A stretch of 64,000 nucleotides of DNA. It comes from Actinomycetes bacterium. Lineage in GTDB: Bacteria; Actinomycetota; Acidimicrobiia; Acidimicrobiales; Ilumatobacteraceae. A program made the translations under genes and the position numbers. This document shows positions 59,135-64,000 of this stretch, piece after piece. The DNA is taken from NCBI GenBank assembly GCA_025360105.1, contig JANYCT010000081.1:1-64000 (forward strand). Reading direction: 5' to 3'. The notes beneath the pieces were generated by a model, which was not told the origin of the DNA, ran no database searches, and saw only the letters and a program-made list of their open reading frames with translations. Numbering within the stretch: the first letter of the stretch is position 1; each line of letters opens with the position of its first letter.

Positions 59135-59566
59135 GTGAAGACGCGCACCCTGCTCCTGCTCGCAGTCGCGTGCGGGCTGGTGATTCTCGTTGCAGGGAGT
59201 ATCAAGCTGTTCCTTCTCAGCGACACGAAATCGCCGGTGCACCTGTCGATCGGCGTGGGCGCCACCATCGGCGACATGCGGGTGAAAGTAGTATCCGCTG
59301 AGCGACGCGCCGGCACGACGCTCATCGTCGTCGAACTCGTGGGTGCCGATGATGTCGATGGAGCTACCACGTGGACCTATGCGGCCGGCGGCAACGCCCA
59401 GCTGCGTCCCCTCGCTCCACCCGCCGACGTGGGCCAGAAGTGCGGGGCTACGTCGGCGACCACCCCTACGCGTTGTGCGCTCGCCTTTGCCACCAATGAG
59501 CCACGCGGTGTTCTGGTGTATGGCCGCGCCGGCGAGAAGCGGCTCTGGGACATCGTCGGCACGTAG
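59135..59566 (+). CDS. Membrane-anchored secreted protein of unknown function
   Basis: 143 residues. Residues 5-28 are a hydrophobic helix (TLLLLAVACGLVILVAG), a signal anchor or uncleaved signal. The rest is a beta-rich domain (IGVGATIGDMRVKVVSAE, TTLIVVELVGADDVDG) reminiscent of extracytoplasmic DUF4352-type immunoglobulin folds, with two cysteines (GQKCGAT and PTRCALAF) that could pair. The GTG start is fixed by the -10 element. It is divergent from the thioredoxin-like gene, which could help oxidise this Cys pair (speculative). Confidence 0.75.
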   Translation: MKTRTLLLLAVACGLVILVAGSIKLFLLSDTKSPVHLSIGVGATIGDMRVKVVSAERRAGTTLIVVELVGADDVDGATTWTYAAGGNAQLRPLAPPADVGQKCGATSATTPTRCALAFATNEPRGVLVYGRAGEKRLWDIVGT

Positions 59567-59678
59567 TGCCGGCTTCGAGGGGTTACTCGAACCACCACCT
59601 AGGGCCGGGCGTCGTAGTGGCGGCTGGTGACACGGCCGCTACGGTAAAGGCGGAAATCTCGCCCGTGGCGAGCAAGCG

Positions 59679-61106
59679 TTGGAGGTGGTCAGTCTGGCCG
59701 AGCAGTTCGATCTCGTGATCATTGGTGGTGGTCCCGGAGGCTACGGGGCAGCGCTGTACGCCGCATCTGCCGGCCTCACGGTGGCTCTCGTCGAGAAAGA
59801 CATCGTCGGTGGCACGTGCCTCAATCGTGGGTGTATTCCAGCGAAGGCGTTCCTCGAGACCGCAGCCGTGCACCGCCATGTGGCCCATGCCGCTGAGTTC
59901 GGCATCGACTCCAGCGCGCCAACGGTGAACTTCGGTGTCACCCAGGCCCGTAAGCAGAAGATTGTCGATGGGCTCGTCAAGGGCATCAGCGGGCTCATCA
60001 AGGCGCGTAAGGTCACCTACTACGTGGGTGTTGGCTCGCTCGGCCCTGATCGCACCGTGACGGTGGCCCTCACCGACGGTGGCACGGTGCAGGCACAGGG
60101 TCGCGGTGTGGTGTTGGCCGCCGGTTCGGTACCGCGCACGATCCCCGGCTTTGACCGCGGCGGCCCGATCATGACCAGCGACGAAGTGCTCATGCTCGAC
60201 TACGTGCCCGCCCGCATCGCAGTGATCGGTGGCGGCGCCATCGGCTGCGAGTTCGCCTCCACGTTCGCCGATCTCGGCGCGACGGTCACCATTCTCGAGG
60301 GTCTGCCCAAGGTGCTGCCGGGTCTCGACGCCGATCTTGCCAACGTAGTGGTGCGCAGCTTCAAGAAAAAGAACATCGACATTCGCACCGGCGTGACCGT
60401 GAACGGTCACACTCCGCAGCCCACGGCCGATGGTCGCGGGAGCACGATCGTGCATTTCGGCGAGGGTGAGAATCTCGAAGTCGATGCCGTCATCGTGTCG
60501 GTGGGTCGCCGTCCCTTCGCCGACCAACTCGGCCTCGACGGAACCGCTGTGAGCGTGAGCGAGCGGGGCTTCGTCCATGTCGATGAGTTCTGCCGTACCG
60601 GCGAGGCCGGCGTCTACGCGATCGGCGACCTCATCAACACGCCCCAACTCGCGCACGTGGGCTACGCCGAAGCGATCTTGGTGGTCAAGCAGGTCCTCGG
60701 CGAGGCGCCGATGCCCATTCGCTACGACCGGGTGCCATGGGCGATTTACTGCCATCCCGAAGTCGCTTGGGCCGGACTCAGCGAGGAAGCTGCGCGTGCA
60801 GCCGGCTTTGATGTCGTGGTGGGCAAGCATCAATTCCGGGCCAACAGTCGTGCACAGATCATCGGCGACCTCGATGGCCTGGTGAAAGTTGTCGCGAAGA
60901 AGAACACCGATGGAACCGCCGGTCAAGTGCTCGGCGTCCACATGGTGGGTCCGTGGGTCACCGAGCAGCTCAGCGGTGGCTACCTTGCAGTTAACTGGGA
61001 AGCAACCGTGGCCGAAGTTGCCGAGTTCATCCAACCCCATCCGAGCCTGAGCGAACTGTTCGGTGAGACGATGTTGTCGCTCACCGGGCGTAGCCTCAAT
61101 AGCTGA
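59679..61106 (+). CDS. lpdA: Dihydrolipoamide dehydrogenase (E3)
   Basis: 475 residues. FDLVIIGGGPGGYGAALYAA binds FAD, the redox disulfide is C47/C52 in GGTCLNRGCIPAK, RIAVIGGGAIGCEFASTFADLG binds NAD, and the His-Glu pair is in QPHPSLSELFGE. It reoxidises dihydrolipoyl groups on E2. The start is uncertain: TTG 59679 or GTG 59685 give the same fold; neither has a strong ribosome site. It is followed after 48 bp by E2 and then by the lipoate-synthesis fusion, so all serve the same lipoyl chemistry. Its own promoter may be TACGGT at 59640-59645. Confidence 0.95.
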   Translation: MEVVSLAEQFDLVIIGGGPGGYGAALYAASAGLTVALVEKDIVGGTCLNRGCIPAKAFLETAAVHRHVAHAAEFGIDSSAPTVNFGVTQARKQKIVDGLVKGISGLIKARKVTYYVGVGSLGPDRTVTVALTDGGTVQAQGRGVVLAAGSVPRTIPGFDRGGPIMTSDEVLMLDYVPARIAVIGGGAIGCEFASTFADLGATVTILEGLPKVLPGLDADLANVVVRSFKKKNIDIRTGVTVNGHTPQPTADGRGSTIVHFGEGENLEVDAVIVSVGRRPFADQLGLDGTAVSVSERGFVHVDEFCRTGEAGVYAIGDLINTPQLAHVGYAEAILVVKQVLGEAPMPIRYDRVPWAIYCHPEVAWAGLSEEAARAAGFDVVVGKHQFRANSRAQIIGDLDGLVKVVAKKNTDGTAGQVLGVHMVGPWVTEQLSGGYLAVNWEATVAEVAEFIQPHPSLSELFGETMLSLTGRSLNS

Positions 61107-61154
61107 GTCGACCGCCCCTGCACGTTCTGATCTGCACGATCTGGAGAGAGAATC

Positions 61155-62606
61155 ATGGCTGATATCACATTGCCGCAACTCGGTGAAACGGTCACCGAGG
61201 GAACCATCACGCGTTGGTTCAAACAGGTCGGCGACGCCGTCGCGGCCGACGAGCCGTTGTTCGAGGTGTCCACCGACAAAGTCGACACCGAAGTGCCAGC
61301 CCCAGTTGCGGGCGTGTTGCTCGAGATTCGGGCTCAAGAGGGCGACACCGTTCCGGTGGGCGCTGTCATCGCTGTTGTGGGCTCGGCCGACGCCGTGCCG
61401 GCACCTGCACCGGTTGACGCCCCCGCACCTGAGCCAGCATCAGTCGCCGCCCCAGCTCCGGCGCCCGAGCCTGTGCCCGCGCCGCCGCCCGCACCAGTGG
61501 CAACGGCTCCGGTTGCTGCCCCGCCCGCACCCGTGGCGGTTGCTCCCGTGGCGGTTGCTCCCGTGGCTGCGCCCCCGCCGTCGCCCACAACGACCGAGGG
61601 CGACAATCGTCTGCTGTCGCCTGTGGTGCGCCGTCTCGTGAGCGAGCACGGCATCGACCCTGCCACGCTCCCCGGTACTGGGCCTGGTGGCCGGATCACG
61701 CGTGAAGACGTGCTCGATCACATCGACGCCCTTGCATCGAAGGCTCCGCCTGCACCGGAGGCCGAGCGCGTTGTGGCCGAGTTAGTGGCTGCCGCGGCGC
61801 CCGTGATGCCAGCGCCAGTTGCGGCGGTGGCATCGGCACCAGCACCACCCGCACCCGCACCTGCCACACCCGCCCCTGCCGCCATCGTCGGCGAGCGCGA
61901 TGCTGTGGTGAAGCTCAGCAAGATCCGCAAGCTCACCGGTGCACACATGGTGATGAGCAAAGGCGTGAGCCCGCATGCGTTCAGCGTTGTCGAGGTCGAT
62001 TTCGCCAATGTCGACGCCACCCGCAACCGTGTTAAGGCCGAATGGAAGACTGATGAGGGTTTTGGTCTCACCTACCTCAGCTTCATCAGCCGCGCGGTGG
62101 TCGATGCGCTGCGCGAGTTCCCGCACCTCAACGCAACCCTCGATGGCGACAACCTCGTCGTGCACAACTTTGTCGATCTCGGCATCGCCGTTGACCTCGA
62201 CTACACCGGTCTACTCGTTCCTCTCATCCGCAGTGCAGAGAGCAAGCGCCTGCGTGCCATCGCCCGTGAGATCAACGATCTCGGCACGCGCGCACGGGCG
62301 CGCAAGCTCGGTCCCGACGAAATCTCCGGAGGCACCTTCACGATCAGCAACAACGGTTCTGCCGGCAGCGTGCTCACGATGGCCATCATCAATCAGCCGC
62401 AGGTCGCGATTCTCTCCACCGACGCGATCGTGCGCAAGCCTGTGGTGGTTCGCGGTGCCGACGGTGGCGAAAGCATCGGTATCCACCCCGTTGGCAATCT
62501 CGCAATGAGCTGGGATCACCGTGCGTTCGATGGTGCATACGCCGCGGGGTTCCTGGTGATGGTCAAAGAACTGCTCGAGACCCGCGATTGGGGTGCCGAG
62601 CTCTGA
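61155..62606 (+). CDS. 2-oxoacid dehydrogenase E2 (dihydrolipoamide acyltransferase)
   Basis: 483 residues. One N-terminal lipoyl domain has the lipoylated K42 (EVSTDKVDTEV); a long Ala/Pro/Val linker follows (about 80-150) with an exact 18-bp repeat in the DNA; the E3-binding domain is LLSPVVRRLVSEHGIDPATL and GGRITREDVLDHI; a second linker leads to the catalytic domain, with H455 and D459 in SWDHRAFDG and the SGGTFTISNNGSAG segment. Substrate (acetyl or succinyl) cannot be settled; in actinobacteria one E2 can serve AceE-type pyruvate dehydrogenase. GGAGAG precedes the ATG; the stop overlaps the next ATG (ATGA). Confidence 0.95.
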   Translation: MADITLPQLGETVTEGTITRWFKQVGDAVAADEPLFEVSTDKVDTEVPAPVAGVLLEIRAQEGDTVPVGAVIAVVGSADAVPAPAPVDAPAPEPASVAAPAPAPEPVPAPPPAPVATAPVAAPPAPVAVAPVAVAPVAAPPPSPTTTEGDNRLLSPVVRRLVSEHGIDPATLPGTGPGGRITREDVLDHIDALASKAPPAPEAERVVAELVAAAAPVMPAPVAAVASAPAPPAPAPATPAPAAIVGERDAVVKLSKIRKLTGAHMVMSKGVSPHAFSVVEVDFANVDATRNRVKAEWKTDEGFGLTYLSFISRAVVDALREFPHLNATLDGDNLVVHNFVDLGIAVDLDYTGLLVPLIRSAESKRLRAIAREINDLGTRARARKLGPDEISGGTFTISNNGSAGSVLTMAIINQPQVAILSTDAIVRKPVVVRGADGGESIGIHPVGNLAMSWDHRAFDGAYAAGFLVMVKELLETRDWGAEL

Positions 62607-64000
62607 TGAGCTCTGCCGCCGAACCGCTGCACGTGCGCTGGCTCGGTCGCGTGCCGTACGGCGAAGCGTTGGCGGTGCAGGAGGCGCTGTTCAGTCACGG
62701 CGCGCGGAATCACCTACTGCTGCTCGAGCATCGTCACGTGTTCACCTACGGCTCGCGGGCCGACATTGCATCGAATGTGCTGGTCGATCCGATCAGCGTG
62801 GGCGCCGAACTCATCCCGGTGAACCGTGGCGGTGACGTCACGTATCATGGTCCCGGACAACTTGTCGGATATCCAATTCTCTCGCTCGGTGCGAAGCATG
62901 GTGGTCAGTCGGGCCCGGCCGACACCGTGGCGCACGTTCGCAATGTCGAACAACTCGTGATCGACTCGCTCGGTGAGCTCGGCCTTGCGAATGCGGGACG
63001 CTTGCCCGACTATCCAGGAGTGTGGATCGATCCGACGGGCGCGAACCCGCGCAAGATCTGTGCGATCGGAATCCGCGTGTCGCGCGGGCGCAGCATGCAC
63101 GGGTTCGGTCTCAACGTGAACACCGATATGCGCTACCTGCGCGAGTACATCGTTCCGTGCGGCATAGCCAACCGACCCGTCACCTCGCTCGCTGAAGAAG
63201 GCGTCGACGCAACCATGGCCGAGGTCGTCGATGTCGTCGCCCGCCTCGCCGCAGCGCGTTGGGGCACCGGCGCGATCGAACGCCAAGACGTCGCATGGCG
63301 CGAACGCGCCGACGATCTCTCTGCGTTCTCGCGGGGCGAAGGGCCCGGCGCGCCAGTTCGTTCAGCGGCCGATCACGGTGTGCTCGCGCCGCCTCCGTCG
63401 TCGAGCACCTCCGCTCGGCCCGAGCCGGTGCGGCTACTCGGTCGTCTGGCCCAGGCCGGGGTCACCGACGCAGTGGCGCTCTCGGCACGTAAGCCTGAGT
63501 GGTTGCGCCCGAAGGTGCACCATGGACCCGAGGTGCTGTCGTTGAAGCGCACCGTACGCGACCTGAACCTGATTACCGTGTGCGAGGAAGCCGGGTGCCC
63601 CAACCTCAGCGATTGTTGGGCCGACGGCACAGCGACGTTCATGGTGTTGGGCGAACGGTGCACGCGTGCATGCGGGTTCTGTCTGGTCGATACCCACAAG
63701 CCGTTGCCGCCTTCGGCCGACGAGCCGCAACGTGTGGCCGAAGCGGTGGTGCGAATGGGACTTGCCCACGCAGTGCTCACGATGGTGGCGCGCGACGACC
63801 TCGACGATGGCGGCATGGCCCATGTAGCCGCGTGTGTCGAGGCAATCCGTCTCGCGCGACCCGAGACGCGCATCGAGACACTCATCTCCGACGCCAAAGG
63901 CGATGCCGCGTCGCTGTCGTTGCTCTTCGAGTCGCGCCCCGACGTGATGAATCACAACATGGAGACCGTGCCGCGGCTGCAACGCGCTGTTCGACCGTCA
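62606..64000 (+). CDS. lipB-lipA: LipB-LipA fusion: octanoyltransferase plus lipoyl synthase (3' end outside window)
   Basis: One uninterrupted frame of 465 codons to the window end. Residues 1-240 are LipB: VNRGGDVTYHGPGQLVGYPI, catalytic K150 (RKICAIGIRV) and C185 (VPCGI). A linker of about 50 residues (Pro/Ser/Ala-rich) joins residues 290-465, LipA: the auxiliary cluster cysteines C326, C331, C337 (CEEAGCPNLSDC) and the radical-SAM cysteines C352, C356, C359 (CTRACGFC). LipB moves octanoate from ACP to E2; LipA inserts the two sulfurs. The start overlaps the E2 stop as ATGA. The rest of LipA lies beyond base 64000. LipB and LipA are normally separate proteins. Confidence 0.95.
   Translation, partial: MSSAAEPLHVRWLGRVPYGEALAVQEALFSHGARNHLLLLEHRHVFTYGSRADIASNVLVDPISVGAELIPVNRGGDVTYHGPGQLVGYPILSLGAKHGGQSGPADTVAHVRNVEQLVIDSLGELGLANAGRLPDYPGVWIDPTGANPRKICAIGIRVSRGRSMHGFGLNVNTDMRYLREYIVPCGIANRPVTSLAEEGVDATMAEVVDVVARLAAARWGTGAIERQDVAWRERADDLSAFSRGEGPGAPVRSAADHGVLAPPPSSSTSARPEPVRLLGRLAQAGVTDAVALSARKPEWLRPKVHHGPEVLSLKRTVRDLNLITVCEEAGCPNLSDCWADGTATFMVLGERCTRACGFCLVDTHKPLPPSADEPQRVAEAVVRMGLAHAVLTMVARDDLDDGGMAHVAACVEAIRLARPETRIETLISDAKGDAASLSLLFESRPDVMNHNMETVPRLQRAVRPS

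Noticed and set aside
59583-61337. 584-codon open frame opposite lpdA
   Set aside because: Antisense shadow of lpdA with no recognisable motif, His/Asp/Gly-rich as expected from reversed codons.

Overview
The window is high-GC bacterial DNA (roughly 60-65% by eye) with densely packed genes, frequent ATGA/GTGA start-stop overlaps and many GTG starts. Gene content points to an actinobacterium, most likely a deep-branching one of the Acidimicrobiia type: a homodimeric AceE-type pyruvate dehydrogenase, a KimA-like permease / CeoB / CeoC / OB-fold block with the gene order I recall from mycobacteria, an Mpt53/DsbE-like thioredoxin, and about 19 genes whose start codon sits 6-9 nt after a TAnnnT -10 element (leaderless transcription). 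The phylum is an inference; no rRNA or other marker is present. I saw no tRNA, rRNA, insertion sequence, prophage or CRISPR array.

Layout. 1-2006: the end of an acyl-CoA dehydrogenase, two small unknown proteins and an alpha/beta-hydrolase-like protein without the usual nucleophile. 2017-38635: a very large surface-polysaccharide locus. It holds nucleotide-sugar enzymes (GalE, UDP-xylose synthase, UDP-glucose dehydrogenase; a second block resembling the WbpA/B/E/D route to UDP-2,3-diacetamido-uronic acid), many GT2 and GT-B glycosyltransferases, several SAM methyltransferases, three large membrane proteins, a Wzm/Wzt ABC exporter whose ATPase carries a C-terminal glycan-recognition domain, and three small coiled-coil proteins coupled to glycosyltransferases. 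38664-42704: a HhH-GPD protein, a secreted CAP-like protein with the same C-terminal repeats as the secreted protein at 19748, a DUF2304 membrane protein and a methyltransferase. 42670-54643: central metabolism and housekeeping (AceE, RNase HI, M20 hydrolase, SDR, ArgJ, MarR-YceI pair, VOC protein, FAD oxidoreductase, TIGR01777 epimerase). 54718-58427: potassium-transport block. 58427-59050: a thioredoxin-like lipoprotein read across an in-frame UGA. 59679-64000: lipoamide dehydrogenase, E2 acyltransferase, and a single gene encoding LipB fused to LipA, cut off by the window end.

How it works together. The methyltransferase (9129), the multi-domain GT4 protein (10385), Wzt with its C-terminal domain (13174) and Wzm (14371) match the parts list of ABC-transporter-dependent polysaccharides whose non-reducing end is capped and then recognised by Wzt; the surrounding genes supply sugars and extra transferases. 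At the right end the E3 and E2 subunits of a 2-oxoacid dehydrogenase are co-transcribed with the enzyme that makes and attaches lipoate to E2.

The two observations I rate highest are (1) the in-frame TGA at 58730-58732 in place of the first cysteine of a CxxC thioredoxin motif, giving a candidate selenoprotein, and (2) the in-frame LipB-LipA fusion at 62606-64000. Also worth a look are an array of 16-bp repeats that ends in the rnhA start codon (45439-45566) and the pervasive leaderless promoter signature.
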